64,000 nt of DNA from Deltaproteobacteria bacterium (GCA_017992605.1 JAGOOG010000010.1:25332-89331), one strand, 5' to 3'; positions 53,812-63,850 are shown, numbered from the stretch's first letter. A program made the numbers and translations. The notes: generated from the sequence alone by a model not told the origin.

Positions 53812-55014
53812 CTACACCACCTCCAGTATATGTCCCATCTTGTCCTTCTTGGTCTTGAGGTACCGCTGGTTCTCCACCGTGGGCGGGATCTCGATGGACA
53901 CCCGCTCCACGATCTCCAGGCCGTATCCCTCCAGCCCGATGATCTTCTTGGGATTGTTGGTCATGAGCCTCATCTTGCGCACCCCCAAGTGCAGCAGGAT
54001 CTGGGCGCCGATGCCGTAGTCGCGCAGGTCGGGGGCGAAACCGAGCTCGATGTTGGCCTCCACGGTGTCCCTTCCCCGATCCTGGAGGTGGTAGGCCTTG
54101 ACCTTGTTGAGCAGCCCGATCCCGCGGCCCTCCTGCCGCATGTACACGATGACGCCCCTGCCTTCCTCCTCGATCATCTCCATGGCCCGGTGGAGCTGGT
54201 CGCCGCAGTCGCAGCGCATGGAATGGAAAACATCTCCCGTGAGGCATTCGGAGTGCACGCGGACCAGGACCGGCTCGTCCGGGGTGATCTCGCCCTTGAC
54301 CATCGCGATATGTTCCTTCGCATCGATGTCGTTGTCGAAGCCCACGAGGTCGAAGACGCCGGCCTCGGTGGGCAGCTTCGCACGGACCACCTCCCGCACC
54401 AGGGTCTCGTTCTTGATGCGGTAGGCGATGATATCCGCAATGGTGCAGATCTTCAGGCCGTGGGCCACGGCGAACTCCTCGAGCTGGGGCCTGCGCGCCA
54501 TGGTCCCGTCGTCGTTCATGATCTCGCAGATCACCGCACCGGGCCTCAGCCCCGCCATCCTGCACAGGTCCACCGAGCCCTCGGTCTGCCCGGTCCGCAC
54601 GAGCGTCCCGCCGGGCTTGGCGCGCAGGGGGAACACGTGGCCGGGCCGGGCCAGGTCATCGGGCCTCGTGTCCGGTGCGATGGCCGTACGGATGGTGACA
54701 GCCCGGTCCGCGGCCGATATGCCGGTGGTGACGCCCCGCTTCGCCTCGATGGAGACCGTGAAGCCGGTGCCGAACTTGCTGGTGTTGTCCCGGACCATGG
54801 GCTGCAGGTCGAGCCGGTCCGCAATGCCGGGATCGAGGGCCAGGCATACGAGCCCCCGTCCGTACTTGGCCATGAAATTGATGTCGCCGGCGCTCACGAA
54901 CTCCGCCGCCATGGTGAGGTCGCCCTCGTTCTCACGGTCTTCGTCGTCCACGAGGATGATCATCCTGCCCTGGAGCAGTTCTTGTATCGCTTCTTCTACG
55001 GTGCACGTAGGCAT
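53812..55014 (-). CDS. ribBA: Bifunctional DHBP synthase / GTP cyclohydrolase II
   Basis: A 400-residue fusion for the two entry reactions of riboflavin synthesis. The N-terminal RibB domain (about 1-205) has [19 protein letters not shown] and converts ribulose 5-phosphate to the C4 unit. The C-terminal RibA domain (about 206-400) carries the zinc cysteines in [19 protein letters not shown] and opens GTP. Both sets of key residues look intact. Found 6 bases downstream of ribE. Confidence 0.97.
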   Translation of the reverse strand: MPTCTVEEAIQELLQGRMIILVDDEDRENEGDLTMAAEFVSAGDINFMAKYGRGLVCLALDPGIADRLDLQPMVRDNTSKFGTGFTVSIEAKRGVTTGISAADRAVTIRTAIAPDTRPDDLARPGHVFPLRAKPGGTLVRTGQTEGSVDLCRMAGLRPGAVICEIMNDDGTMARRPQLEEFAVAHGLKICTIADIIAYRIKNETLVREVVRAKLPTEAGVFDLVGFDNDIDAKEHIAMVKGEITPDEPVLVRVHSECLTGDVFHSMRCDCGDQLHRAMEMIEEEGRGVIVYMRQEGRGIGLLNKVKAYHLQDRGRDTVEANIELGFAPDLRDYGIGAQILLHLGVRKMRLMTNNPKKIIGLEGYGLEIVERVSIEIPPTVENQRYLKTKKDKMGHILEVV

Positions 55015-55020
55015 GTGGAT

Positions 55021-55665
55021 CTACCCCTCTTTGAGGAATCCCTGCTTTGCGAGAAGGTCTTTCAGGCTGGTACCCTTGTCCTTGTTCAGAAGATTTTCCA
55101 CGTACTTTCCCAGCACGTCGAATTCAAGGTTCACCCTATCACCCGCACTTTTGAGTGTCAAGGAAGTGGATAGGAGGGTGTGGGGTATGATGTTCACCGA
55201 GAAGGCCTCGGAGAGCACCTCGTTGACGGTCAGAGAGATCCCGTCGACGGCTATGGAGCCTTTTTCCACCACGTACTTTCCGAAGGCCCGCTCGAAGCTC
55301 ACCCTGATGAGCACCGACTCCCCTGCCGCCTCCCGGGAGAGGACCCTGCCGACCGTGTCCACGTGGCCCAGCACGATGTGGCCGCCGAGACGGGAGGAAA
55401 GCCTCAGTGCCCGCTCGATGTTCACCTTCGCCCCCGGCCTCATCTCGCCCAGGGTGGACCGGGAAACGGTCTGTGCCGATGCATCGGCCGTGAAGACGCT
55501 GCCCTTTTTCTTCGTGACGGTCAGGCACACGCCGTCAACGGCGATGCTGTCACCGACGGCATCGCCTGCCAGGTCGAGACCCGTGTCGATCTCGATCGCG
55601 AAACCCTTGCCATGGGCGCGTCTGGAAACGATCCTGCCCACCGCCTCGATGATCCCGGTAAACAT
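55021..55665 (-). CDS. ribE: Riboflavin synthase alpha chain
   Basis: A 214-residue enzyme that dismutates two lumazines into riboflavin. It consists of two similar lumazine-binding barrels (MFTGIIEAVG, SIAVDGVCLTVT in the first; VEKGSIAVDGISLTVN in the second) and a C-terminal trimerisation helix. Only one base separates it from ribD. Together the four rib genes encode the whole path to riboflavin except the dephosphorylation step. No FMN riboswitch precedes them. Confidence 0.97.
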   Translation of the reverse strand: MFTGIIEAVGRIVSRRAHGKGFAIEIDTGLDLAGDAVGDSIAVDGVCLTVTKKKGSVFTADASAQTVSRSTLGEMRPGAKVNIERALRLSSRLGGHIVLGHVDTVGRVLSREAAGESVLIRVSFERAFGKYVVEKGSIAVDGISLTVNEVLSEAFSVNIIPHTLLSTSLTLKSAGDRVNLEFDVLGKYVENLLNKDKGTSLKDLLAKQGFLKEG

Positions 55666-55666
55666 G

Positions 55667-56746
55667 TCAGCCTCCGAGAACCCCTTCCACGAGGATATCC
55701 CCGCCCATCATGTCGGTCCTTGTTATCACGAGTCTGAGGGCGTCGGCAATGCGCCCGGGCCGTCCCCAGTCCACAAGCGGCACGCCGCCTCCCAGGATTC
55801 TCGGTGCGATGAAGACAAGGATCTTGTCCACCATGCCTGATCTCAGCAGGCTCGAGTACACGCCGCTTCCGCCTTCTGCCATGACGGCATGGAGCCCCAT
55901 GGCCCCGAGACGGCCGAGGACCTCCGGCCATGGCATGAGCCCCGCTTCATCCGCCTGCATGGAGACAAGCCGTGCCCCTGCCTTGACATACTCGTTCCAC
56001 GTCTCCTCGGGCTGGAGGGTGAAGATCAGGGATCCCGCTCCCAGGCACATCGACGAGGGGTCGGTCTCCAGCCGGGGGTCCAGGATGATCCGCACGGGAT
56101 CCCGTCCGCCTTCCATGCGGCAGGTGAGCATGGGGTTGTCGCTCATGACCGTGCCGGACCCCACCATGAGGCCGTCCACCCTGTTCCTGAGCTCATGGAC
56201 ATGGGCACGGGACTCCCCGGAGCTGATCCACCGGGAGTCGCCGGTGGCGGAAGCGATCCTTCCGTCCAGGGTGATGGCGGCCTTGAGGATGACGTAGGGC
56301 CTCTTCTTCTCGATCCAGGTGCCGTACCAGAGGATCAGGTCCTTGCATTCCTCCTCGCCGAGCCCGGTGTCCACCCTGATGCCGGCGGCCCTGAGCCTCT
56401 CGATGCCCTTGCCCGCCACGAGCGGGTTCGGGTCGAGGGTGCCCGCCACGACCCTGGCTACACCGGCACGTATGATCGCCTCCGTGCAGGGGGGGGTCCT
56501 GCCGTAGTGGTTGCAGGGCTCCAGCGTCACGTAGATGTCGGCCCCGCGGGCCTTCTCTCCGGCTTCCCTGAGGGCGTAGACCTCGGCATGCGGCATGCCG
56601 GCCCCGGGGTGGAAGCCCCTGCCGACGACGTTCCCGTCCTTCACGACCACCGCCCCCACGCTCGGGTTGGGTGCGGTTCTTCCCAGGGCCTGCCGCGCCA
56701 GGGCAACGGCCTCGTTCATGAAGGTGATGTCATGGTCCGCGTTCAA
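55667..56746 (-). CDS. ribD: Bifunctional riboflavin deaminase-reductase RibD
   Basis: A 359-residue two-domain enzyme. The N-terminal cytidine-deaminase-like domain has zinc ligands in PHAEVYAL (HAE) and EPCNHYGRTPPCTE. The C-terminal reductase domain (about 150-355) has RPYVILKAAITLDGRIA and MAEGGSGVYSSLLRSG. I start it at a TTG (56746) that overlaps the nrdR stop as TTGA, because the deaminase N-terminal helix would be cut by the first ATG at 56719. The ATG start cannot be excluded. Confidence 0.93.
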   Translation of the reverse strand: MNADHDITFMNEAVALARQALGRTAPNPSVGAVVVKDGNVVGRGFHPGAGMPHAEVYALREAGEKARGADIYVTLEPCNHYGRTPPCTEAIIRAGVARVVAGTLDPNPLVAGKGIERLRAAGIRVDTGLGEEECKDLILWYGTWIEKKRPYVILKAAITLDGRIASATGDSRWISSGESRAHVHELRNRVDGLMVGSGTVMSDNPMLTCRMEGGRDPVRIILDPRLETDPSSMCLGAGSLIFTLQPEETWNEYVKAGARLVSMQADEAGLMPWPEVLGRLGAMGLHAVMAEGGSGVYSSLLRSGMVDKILVFIAPRILGGGVPLVDWGRPGRIADALRLVITRTDMMGGDILVEGVLGG

Positions 56747-57204
56747 TCTTTCTTCGTCCGCTTCAGGCCCTTGATCTCGTTCATGAACTCGCTGACGTCC
56801 TTGAAGTCGCGGTACACCGAGGCGAACCGCACATAGGCCACGGGGTCGAGCTCGTGCAGGGCCTTCATGAGCTGCTCCCCGATGTAGGAAGACGGCACCT
56901 CCCGGTCCCACCTGGACTGGATATCCTGGATGAGCGTGTCCTTGACCGCCTCGATGGCCTCCATGCTCACCGGCCGCTTCTCGCAGGCCCTCATGATGCC
57001 GGTGACCACCTTGCCCGGGTCGAAGGGCTCCCGTCTGCCGTCCTTCTTCACGACCACGGGGATGAATTCCTCGATGTGCTCGTACGTGGTGAACCGGTGG
57101 CCGCAGGTCTCACACTCCCGCCTGCGCCTGATGGACTTCCCGTCCTGGCTGATCCTGGACTGCAGAACCTTGTCCTCGAGTCCGGAGCACCGGGGGCACC
57201 GCAT
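56743..57204 (-). CDS. nrdR: Ribonucleotide reductase regulator NrdR
   Basis: A 153-residue repressor of ribonucleotide reductase genes. The zinc ribbon is MRCPRCSGLEDKVLQSRI with RRRECETCGHRFTTYE. An ATP-cone domain follows (VVVKKDGRREPFDPGKV). No nrd genes are in the window, so it acts in trans. It lies 6 bases after glyA and is joined to ribD by a TTGA overlap. Confidence 0.97.
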   Translation of the reverse strand: MRCPRCSGLEDKVLQSRISQDGKSIRRRRECETCGHRFTTYEHIEEFIPVVVKKDGRREPFDPGKVVTGIMRACEKRPVSMEAIEAVKDTLIQDIQSRWDREVPSSYIGEQLMKALHELDPVAYVRFASVYRDFKDVSEFMNEIKGLKRTKKD

Positions 57205-57210
57205 GGTCCG

Positions 57211-58455
57211 TCATCCCCCGTAGACCGGGAAGCGTTTCGTGAGCTCGGCGATATCCTGCTTCACCTTGGTGGTGACGTCCTCGGCACCCTTTGCCTCGAT
57301 GACCCTCGCTATCATGCGGGCCACCTGCCGCATCTCCTCCTCCTTCATGCCCCTGGTGGTCAGCGCGGGCGTGCCGATGCGGATGCCCGACGTCACGAAC
57401 GGGCTCTTGGTGTCGAAGGGGATGGTGTTGCGGTTCACGGTGATGTTGGCTGCGTCGAGCATCTCCTGGGCGTCCTTGCCGGTGACGTCCTTGTTCGAGA
57501 GGTCCACGAGCATGAGGTGGTTGTCCGTGCCGCCGGAGACCAGGGTGAAGCCCAGGGCGAGGAACTCGTCGGCCATGGCCTTGGCGTTCTTCACGACCTG
57601 GGCCTGGTAGTCCTTGAACTCGGGGGTCAGGGCCTCTTTGAACGCCACGGCCTTGGCCGCGATGACGTGCATGAGGGGGCCCCCCTGCATGCCGGGGAAG
57701 ACCTTGGAGTTCAGGGTCTTGGCGTGCTGCTCCTTGCACAGGATCATGCCGCCCCGGGGTCCGCGCAGGGTCTTGTGGGTGGTGGTGGTGACGAAGTCGG
57801 CGTACGGCACCGGGCTCGGGTGCAGGCCGGCTGCGATGAGCCCCGCGATGTGGGCCATGTCCACCATGAAGTAGGCCCCGACCTCGTCGGCGACTTCCTT
57901 GAAGGTCTTGTAGTCGATGATCCGGGGGTACGCGCTGGCCCCCGCGATGACGAGCTTCGGCCTGTGCTGCCTCGCCAGGTCCCTGAGCTGGTCGTAGTCG
58001 ATGCGGTGGGTGTCCTGGCGCACCCCGTAGGGAATCACCTGGTAGATCCTGCCCGAGAAATTCACGGGCGAACCCATGGACAGGTGTCCGCCATGGGGTA
58101 GGCTCATGCCCAGGTACGTGTCGCCGGGCTCCAGGATGGAGAAGTACACGGCCATGTTCGCCTGCGAGCCCGAGTGGGGCTGGACATTGGCATGGTCGGC
58201 CCCGAAGAGCCGCTTCGCCCGGTCGATGGCGAGGACCTCGGCCACATCCACGTATTCGCACCCGCCGTAGTAGCGCTTGGCGGGATACCCCTCGGCATAC
58301 TTGTTGGTCATGACGCAGCCCTGAGCCTCGAGCACGGCCTGGCTCACGATGTTCTCGGATGCGATGAGCTCGAGTTTGTAGCGCTGCCGGGCAAGCTCGC
58401 CCACGATGGCGTCATACACTTCGGGGTCGGTCTTCTTCACGTTCTCAAGGTTCAT
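57211..58455 (-). CDS. glyA: Serine hydroxymethyltransferase
   Basis: A 414-residue PLP enzyme that interconverts serine and glycine with methylene-THF. The PLP lysine is in [17 protein letters not shown]. The N-terminal [18 protein letters not shown] and [15 protein letters not shown] are typical. AGGAG precedes the ATG. It works with the FolD and glycine cleavage genes encoded about 15 kb away on the other strand. Confidence 0.98.
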   Translation of the reverse strand: MNLENVKKTDPEVYDAIVGELARQRYKLELIASENIVSQAVLEAQGCVMTNKYAEGYPAKRYYGGCEYVDVAEVLAIDRAKRLFGADHANVQPHSGSQANMAVYFSILEPGDTYLGMSLPHGGHLSMGSPVNFSGRIYQVIPYGVRQDTHRIDYDQLRDLARQHRPKLVIAGASAYPRIIDYKTFKEVADEVGAYFMVDMAHIAGLIAAGLHPSPVPYADFVTTTTHKTLRGPRGGMILCKEQHAKTLNSKVFPGMQGGPLMHVIAAKAVAFKEALTPEFKDYQAQVVKNAKAMADEFLALGFTLVSGGTDNHLMLVDLSNKDVTGKDAQEMLDAANITVNRNTIPFDTKSPFVTSGIRIGTPALTTRGMKEEEMRQVARMIARVIEAKGAEDVTTKVKQDIAELTKRFPVYGG

Positions 58456-58480
58456 GTCGATCTCCTGTCTGTCGGTTCAT

Positions 58481-58930
58481 TCACGTGCTTTTCCCGGTCA
58501 GCGTCTCTATCTTGGACAGCCTGACCGCATGGCGGCCTCCCTCGAAGGGGGTTCCCATCCATACCTGGACGATCTCGGAGGCGATGCCGGGCCCGGTCAC
58601 CCTGGCGCCCAGGATGAGGCAGTTCGCGTCGTTGTGGAGCCTCGACATCCGTGCACTGTAGCCCTCGTGGCAGAGCGCCCCGCGGACCCCGGGAACGCGG
58701 TTGGCGCAGATGGACATGCCGATGCCCGTGCCGCAGATGAGCACGGCCCGGTCGCATTCGTTCTCCAGGAGCATGTCGAGGGCCTTCCGGGCATAATCCG
58801 GGTAATCCACGGAGGCTGTCCCGTCGGTCCCGAGATCCTTCACCTCCGCCCCCAGGGCCTCAAGGGTGTCGATGACCACCTGTTTCAGGGCGAATCCGCC
58901 GTGGTCGCATGCAACGGCAACCTTCATCAT
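58481..58930 (-). CDS. rpiB: Ribose-5-phosphate isomerase B
   Basis: A 149-residue sugar isomerase of the RpiB/LacAB family (ribose 5-phosphate to ribulose 5-phosphate, a RibB substrate). Motifs: VACDHGGFALKQVVIDTLEA, the active Cys in AVLICGTGIGMSICANRVPG, and NDANCLILGARV. It overlaps fabF by 4 bases. Supplying ribulose 5-phosphate links it to the rib genes further along. Confidence 0.96.
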   Translation of the reverse strand: MMKVAVACDHGGFALKQVVIDTLEALGAEVKDLGTDGTASVDYPDYARKALDMLLENECDRAVLICGTGIGMSICANRVPGVRGALCHEGYSARMSRLHNDANCLILGARVTGPGIASEIVQVWMGTPFEGGRHAVRLSKIETLTGKST

Positions 58931-60159
58931 CCATCCCTCCCGATGACCAGCACGGCATTCTGACCGCCGAAGGCGAAGGCGTTGTTGAGGCTGTACGATA
59001 CATCAGCCCGGACGGCACGGCCCGGCACGTAGTTGAGATCGCACTCGGGATCGGGGCTGTCGAGGTTGATGGTGGGCGGCACGACGCCGTTCCTCATGGC
59101 GAGGATGCAGATGACCGTTTCGAGTGCCGCGGTGCCCCCGATGAGGTGCCCGGTCATGGACTTGGTGGAGCTCATGGGGATGTCGTAGGCACGGGCGCCG
59201 AAGACCCTCTTCACGGCCAGGGTCTCGGTCTTGTCGTTGAGCGGCGTCGAGGTGCCGTGGGCATTGATGTACCCTATGTCCTCGCGGGAGATACCCGCAT
59301 CCTGAAGGGCCCTTTCCATGGCGTGCACCACCGCGGTCGCCTCGGGATCGGGCGCCACCAGGTGATAGGCGTCCTGGCTCATGCCCGCGCCCGCAAGGAT
59401 GCCGAGGACCTCCGCGCCCCTGCCCCGTGCCGTGTCGCAGTCCTCGAGCACCAGTGCGGCACCGCCCTCGGACATGACGAACCCGTCCCGCTCGCGGTCA
59501 AAGGGGCGGCTCGCGCGGGCAGGCTCATCGTTGCGGGTGGACAGGGCCCGCATGGAGGCGAATGCGGCCACTGAAAAGGGGGTGAGGCACGCCTCCACTC
59601 CTCCGGCGACCATGCAGTCCGCGTCGCCGGCCTGGATGAGCCTCATGGCCACGGCCAGGGCGTGGCCTCCGGTGGCGCAGGCCGAGGAGAGCCCCATGCC
59701 GGGCCCCCTGGCGCCGATCTTCATGGCCAGCTCGGCGGAGGCTATGTTGGGGATGAACATGGGCACGGTGAGCGGTGACACCCTTCGGTGTCCCTTTTCA
59801 CGGAAGGCCGCGATCTGTTCCTCGATGGTGTTCATGCCCCCGGCGCCCGTTCCCATGAGAACGCCGACCCGGTGCCCGGGATAGCTCTCCGGCGAGATTC
59901 CTGCCTGCGCGAACGCGTCGAGCCCGCAGGACACCGCGATCTGCGTGTAGCGGTCCATGCGCCGGATATCCTTGGGGCCCAGATGCCGGGCAGGGTCGAA
60001 GGCACGGGCCCGGCCCCCGAAGGTTACCGGGAGGCCGGACAGTTCCTCGATGGTTCCGATTCCTGATATACCTTGAATGAGGTGTTCCCAGAGCGTCTTG
60101 CAGTCGCTACCGAGAGGCGAGACCACTCCTATACCGGTGACAGCTATCCTTTTCTTCAT
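58927..60159 (-). CDS. fabF: 3-oxoacyl-ACP synthase II (FabF)
   Basis: A 410-residue condensing enzyme that elongates acyl-ACP. The Cys-His-His triad is Cys161 in GLSSACATGGHAL, the His in YINAHGTSTPLND and the His in KSMTGHLIGGTAALE. Usual length. It follows acpP by 8 bases and overlaps rpiB by 4. No FabH-type initiation gene is present next to it. Confidence 0.97.
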   Translation of the reverse strand: MKKRIAVTGIGVVSPLGSDCKTLWEHLIQGISGIGTIEELSGLPVTFGGRARAFDPARHLGPKDIRRMDRYTQIAVSCGLDAFAQAGISPESYPGHRVGVLMGTGAGGMNTIEEQIAAFREKGHRRVSPLTVPMFIPNIASAELAMKIGARGPGMGLSSACATGGHALAVAMRLIQAGDADCMVAGGVEACLTPFSVAAFASMRALSTRNDEPARASRPFDRERDGFVMSEGGAALVLEDCDTARGRGAEVLGILAGAGMSQDAYHLVAPDPEATAVVHAMERALQDAGISREDIGYINAHGTSTPLNDKTETLAVKRVFGARAYDIPMSSTKSMTGHLIGGTAALETVICILAMRNGVVPPTINLDSPDPECDLNYVPGRAVRADVSYSLNNAFAFGGQNAVLVIGRDG

Positions 60160-60167
60160 CTAGGGTG

Positions 60168-60401
60168 TCATATCTTTGCTTTGACGTATTCAATGGCGTC
60201 CTTCACGAACTTGATCTTCTCGGCGTCCTCGTCCGGGATCTCGATGTTGAACTCCTCTTCCACGGTCATGATCAGCTCGACAAGATCGAGGGAGTCGGCC
60301 CCCAGATCGTCCGCAAAGGACATCTCCGGCTTGATCTCGGAAGGGTCCTTCTCCAACTGCTCGGCAATCAGTTGAATGATTCGCTGCTGAACGTCTGCCA
60401 T
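60168..60401 (-). CDS. acpP: Acyl carrier protein
   Basis: A 77-residue acidic four-helix carrier. The phosphopantetheine serine is Ser37 in [20 protein letters not shown] lies 9 bases before the ATG at 60401; longer frames upstream enter the spacer after fabG. Placed between fabG and fabF as in most bacteria. Confidence 0.98.
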   Translation of the reverse strand: MADVQQRIIQLIAEQLEKDPSEIKPEMSFADDLGADSLDLVELIMTVEEEFNIEIPDEDAEKIKFVKDAIEYVKAKI

Positions 60402-60444
60402 CAGTATAGTCCTCCTTCTCAGGTTCTCTACGTCCTCACACAGA

Positions 60445-61188
60445 TCACGTATACAGCCCGCCATCCACAACAACCACCTGGCCGGTAATGTACGCGCTCA
60501 GGTCAGAGCACAGGAACAGGATAACCCCGGCCACCTCGTCCGGGCTGCCGATCTTGCGCAGCGGTATATCGTTGATGATGGCCCCTCTGTCCATGCCCTC
60601 AGTCATCTCGGTGTCCACGAGACCGGGTGCGATGGCATTCACCCGTATCCCCCGCGGGCCCAGCTCCTTTGCGAAGCTCTTGGTCATGCCGATGAGCCCG
60701 GCCTTCGTCGTTGCGTACACGCTCTGGCCCGGGTTTCCCCCGAGCCCCACGATGGATGAGACCGTCACGATCCTTCCACGCCTCAGCTTTATCATATATC
60801 TCGCAGCGTGAAAAGTGCAGAAAAACGACCCCTTGAGATTTACATCTACCATTTCATTGACCATTTCGGGCTTGACCCGGAGGAAGAGTGCGTCTCTCGA
60901 GATGCCGGCGTTGTTCACCAGGATGTCGAGCCGCCCGTGCGCGGCCATGATGTCGCTGAATGCCTTTCCCACCTCGGTCTCCACGGAGATATCGAAACCC
61001 ACGGACTCGGCGGAACCCCCGGCGGACCGGATGGACTCGACGACCTCCCGCGCCCTGTCGGCCCCGGTCCGGTAATTCACTATGACATGGGCTCCCGCAG
61101 AGGCAAGCACCTTTGCCGTCGCGGCACCGATGCCGCGGCTGGCGCCGGTCACCAGGGCCACCTGGCCACCCAGATCAATGCCCGTCAT
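60445..61188 (-). CDS. fabG: 3-oxoacyl-ACP reductase FabG
   Basis: A 247-residue short-chain dehydrogenase reducing 3-oxoacyl-ACP with NADPH. Cofactor loop [13 protein letters not shown] (92-95), and the catalytic Ser145, Tyr158 and Lys162 (SVYATTKAG) are all present. It overlaps fabD by 14 bases. Confidence 0.97.
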   Translation of the reverse strand: MTGIDLGGQVALVTGASRGIGAATAKVLASAGAHVIVNYRTGADRAREVVESIRSAGGSAESVGFDISVETEVGKAFSDIMAAHGRLDILVNNAGISRDALFLRVKPEMVNEMVDVNLKGSFFCTFHAARYMIKLRRGRIVTVSSIVGLGGNPGQSVYATTKAGLIGMTKSFAKELGPRGIRVNAIAPGLVDTEMTEGMDRGAIINDIPLRKIGSPDEVAGVILFLCSDLSAYITGQVVVVDGGLYT

Positions 61189-62026
61189 TGGCGATCACCT
61201 CCAGTTTCACCCCGGGTGCCATGCGCCTGATGAGCGGTGCCAGCACGGAGCGGGGCCCGATTTCTATGAAATGATTGACGCCCTGCGCCCTCGCGGCGAG
61301 AATCGACTCCTCGAACCGGACCGGTCTCACAAGCTGCTCTGCAAGGAAGGTCCTGATGCGCGCGGGGTCCCGCTCGGGCCGTGCGGTGACATTGGGTACG
61401 ACAGGGCAGGACGGTGCCCCGAGGTCGATGTTCCTCAGATGGTCTTCCAGCGATTTCCGTGCCGTGTCCATGTATGGACAGTGGGACGCCACGGAGACAT
61501 TCAGGGAAACCACCCGCTTCGCCCCCCTTTCCCTGAGCAGGGGGGTTGCGGTTTGAATGGATTGAAGGCTTCCCGAAACGACGATCTGGGAGGCCCCGTT
61601 GAGGTTCGCCACCCAGAGATCGGGAATGTCTGCTAGTACCTGCCCTATCTCCTGCCGCGAAAGGCCCATGACCGCAGCCATGCCGCCTTGCCCGCGGGGA
61701 CGGGAGGCATCCATGAACGCGGCCCTTTTCATGACGAGCCCGATGGCCTCCGGTACCTGCAGGGAGCCCGCCGCGACCAGGGCGGTGTATTCACCCAGGC
61801 TGTGGCCCATGACCAGCGCGGGATCGTCGAGGCCGGAGCGCTGCCACAGGGCCGCGCTCACGGAGAGCACGGCAGGCTGGGCATTGAGGGTTTCGTCGAG
61901 CCGATCCTCCGGGCCGTTTTCCATGAGGGCGCGTAGATCCCCCTGAATGCTCCTGTCCAGGTCGAGCCCCTGGGACATGCCGGGGAATTGGCTCCCTTGG
62001 CCTGGGAAGATCAGGCAATACGCCAT
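61175..62026 (-). CDS. fabD: Malonyl-CoA-ACP transacylase FabD
   Basis: A 283-residue transacylase loading malonate on ACP. The nucleophile Ser76 sits in VMGHSLGEYTALVA, the partner His in SVASHCPYM, and the oxyanion region is IFPGQGSQFPGM. Its ATG shares one base with the rpmF stop (TAATG). plsX and fabH, normally between rpmF and fabD, are missing here. Confidence 0.97.
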   Translation of the reverse strand: MAYCLIFPGQGSQFPGMSQGLDLDRSIQGDLRALMENGPEDRLDETLNAQPAVLSVSAALWQRSGLDDPALVMGHSLGEYTALVAAGSLQVPEAIGLVMKRAAFMDASRPRGQGGMAAVMGLSRQEIGQVLADIPDLWVANLNGASQIVVSGSLQSIQTATPLLRERGAKRVVSLNVSVASHCPYMDTARKSLEDHLRNIDLGAPSCPVVPNVTARPERDPARIRTFLAEQLVRPVRFEESILAARAQGVNHFIEIGPRSVLAPLIRRMAPGVKLEVIANDGH

Positions 62027-62211
62027 TATTCAGCTTCTTTTGCCTTGATCACCTCTCTGCCCTTGTAATATCCACAGTTGGGGCAGATCTTGTGCGGCGC
62101 CTTGGGCTCCTGACAGTTGGGGCAGAAGGAAACGGCGGGGACCGTCACTGAATCGTTGGCCCTGCGCTTGTCTCTCCTGGCGCTCGAGTGTCTCCTCTTT
62201 GGTAACGGCAT
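62026..62211 (-). CDS. rpmF: 50S ribosomal protein L32
   Basis: A 61-residue basic ribosomal protein. MPLPKRRHSSARRDKRRAND is the usual start (here MPLPKRR rather than MAVPKRK). Two CxxC pairs (FCPNCQE, ICPNCGYYKG) form a zinc ribbon. It lies 19 bases after the DUF177 gene, an ancient pairing. Confidence 0.97.
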   Translation of the reverse strand: MPLPKRRHSSARRDKRRANDSVTVPAVSFCPNCQEPKAPHKICPNCGYYKGREVIKAKEAE

Positions 62212-62230
62212 TGCTGACTCCTATCTCTCT

Positions 62231-62776
62231 TTAGAGTTTGTTCTTGAGTTGCCCGAGGGCCTGAAACCTCGGGTCCGCCTCCCTGGCGCACGAACACTGG
62301 CCCTCGTTCAGGTTGGCGCCGCACTGGGGGCAGAGCCCCTTGCAGCCCTCGCTGCACACGTAGATGATGGGCAGCGACAGGACAAGCTCCGAGGCGATGT
62401 ACCGGCCCAGGAGGATTTCCCTGCGGTAGTATCCCGTGTCCGCGCTCTGTCGCTGTGCTTCCAGGTCGCCTTCCATCTCGGGGGGCGCAGGGACGTAGTC
62501 GCTCTCGAGGTGCAGGTCGACCGGGTAGGTCACAGGCGACAGGCAGCGGGAGCAGTTCGTCTGGACCCTGCCGCTGATGTCGATGCCGACATGGATGGTC
62601 TCCTGCCTGCGGGCCACCTCGTAGCGGACAAGGAACGGCCCGTCCACCCGGAGGTCCTTGTCGCCGAGCACGCCTGCCAGGACCTCCGGTTCGACCCGGA
62701 GGTCCTTCTCGATGCCCGCTTCCCCGATGGTATCGGGGATGAGCTTTATCTCGTCGATACTTTTCACCTTGTCCAT
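62231..62776 (-). CDS. DUF177 (YceD-like) protein
   Basis: A 181-residue YceD/DUF177 protein, a family linked to 23S rRNA accumulation and nearly always encoded just before rpmF. The conserved CSRCLSPVTYPVDL and the C-terminal zinc-type cysteine cluster CSEGCKGLCPQCGANLN are clear. First gene of the long operon. The start ATG at 62776 has no good ribosome site and lies about 8 bases from the predicted transcript start. Confidence 0.92.
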   Translation of the reverse strand: MDKVKSIDEIKLIPDTIGEAGIEKDLRVEPEVLAGVLGDKDLRVDGPFLVRYEVARRQETIHVGIDISGRVQTNCSRCLSPVTYPVDLHLESDYVPAPPEMEGDLEAQRQSADTGYYRREILLGRYIASELVLSLPIIYVCSEGCKGLCPQCGANLNEGQCSCAREADPRFQALGQLKNKL

Positions 62777-62790
62777 ACCAGTAGACCTTG

Positions 62791-62819
62791 CTACTATTTC
62801 ATACGGCCGTCTTTGTCAA
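62791..62819 (-). promoter_or_regulatory. Promoter of the DUF177-rpmF-fab-rib-nusB operon
   Basis: Minus-strand perfect TTGACA (62819-62814), 17-base spacer, weak TAGTAG (62796-62791); +1 near 62784. Confidence 0.45.
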
Positions 62820-62862
62820 GAAGCCGCTGTGACCACGCCTGGAAGAGACACGCGCTGCTCAC

Positions 62863-62889
62863 TTGACACCCCTGGAAAGGCCATATAGG
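62863..62889 (+). promoter_or_regulatory. Promoter of the class IV aminotransferase gene
   Basis: Plus-strand perfect TTGACA (62863-62868), 15-base spacer, TATAGG (62884-62889). +1 would fall near 62896, 4 bases before the ATG at 62900. The short spacer lowers confidence. Confidence 0.4.
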
Positions 62890-62899
62890 GATATGCACC

Positions 62900-63808
62900 A
62901 TGGACATCTCCATGAAGGCATGGCTCAACGGCATTCTCGTGGACTGGCGAGAGGCCCGGGTATCTCCGCTCTCCCACAGCTTCAACCGTGCATCGGCCGT
63001 TTTCGAGGTCATGGCCGTGGTGCCCGCGGCGAACGGACCGGCCGTGATCTGTCTGGCGGAGCACGTGTACCGCTTCTTCTCGAGCGCCGAGCAGGTATAC
63101 ATGAATCTGCCCTACACCCCCGGGCAGATCCTCGATGCCGTTCTGGCAACGGCCCGCTCCAACAGGGTGGAGAACGGGGTCGTCAAATGCTACGCCTATT
63201 ACCCCGACCTCGACCTCGGGCCGGTTGCCCCGCACGACGTTTCGGTGGCGGTCTTCTGCCTGGACTACACGGTGCTCGGCGTTGAGCCCGACAAGTATGC
63301 ACACCCCCTGTGCGTCGGCATCTCCTCGTACCGGAAGCTCCATCCCGCCACCGCCGCCGTCCATGCCAAGATCACGGGCAATTACACCAATGGTTACCTC
63401 GCCAGGACGGAGGTGCGCAGAAAAGGCTTCGACGACGCCCTGATGCTGGACACCGAGGGGCGGATCGCGGAAGCGCCCACGGCCAACATCTTTCTGGTGA
63501 AGGACCGCTGTGTTCGGACACCCTCGGACGAGAATGTGCTGCCCGGCATCACGAGGAAGGTGGTGATGGACGTGCTCGAGGACATGAAGATCACGACGGC
63601 ACAATCACCCATCCTGCCCGGGGATCTGTCCACCTTCGACGAGGCCTTCCTCTCCGGGACCTTGCGGCATGTCCAGCCCATCCTCCGCATCGAGGACCAC
63701 GAGCTCGACTGTCCCGGGCCGATAACCCGTGCGCTCGTGGACCGGATGCACGAGGTGTACCTCGGCAGGGTGAAGAGGTTCGAGGGGATACTCACGTACA
63801 TCGCCTGA
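62900..63808 (+). CDS. Class IV PLP aminotransferase (branched-chain or D-amino-acid type)
   Basis: A 302-residue fold-type IV PLP enzyme. The Schiff-base lysine is in HAKITGNYTNGYLARTE. Cofactor and carboxylate motifs: IAEAPTANIFLVKD and EAFLSGTLRHVQPI. The pattern is closer to branched-chain aminotransferase (IlvE) than to aminodeoxychorismate lyase, but D-amino-acid transaminase remains possible. It stands alone, divergent from the DUF177 operon; an ATG at 62912 is an alternative start. Confidence 0.85.
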   Translation: MDISMKAWLNGILVDWREARVSPLSHSFNRASAVFEVMAVVPAANGPAVICLAEHVYRFFSSAEQVYMNLPYTPGQILDAVLATARSNRVENGVVKCYAYYPDLDLGPVAPHDVSVAVFCLDYTVLGVEPDKYAHPLCVGISSYRKLHPATAAVHAKITGNYTNGYLARTEVRRKGFDDALMLDTEGRIAEAPTANIFLVKDRCVRTPSDENVLPGITRKVVMDVLEDMKITTAQSPILPGDLSTFDEAFLSGTLRHVQPILRIEDHELDCPGPITRALVDRMHEVYLGRVKRFEGILTYIA

Positions 63809-63850
63809 GCACAGGCACCCGCGGATCGTGGTGTAACCCCGCATTCTCCC

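Noticed and set aside
55014..56750. Possible FMN riboswitch in the rib genes
   Set aside because: The rib genes are packed with gaps of 0-9 bases, leaving no space for an RFN element.
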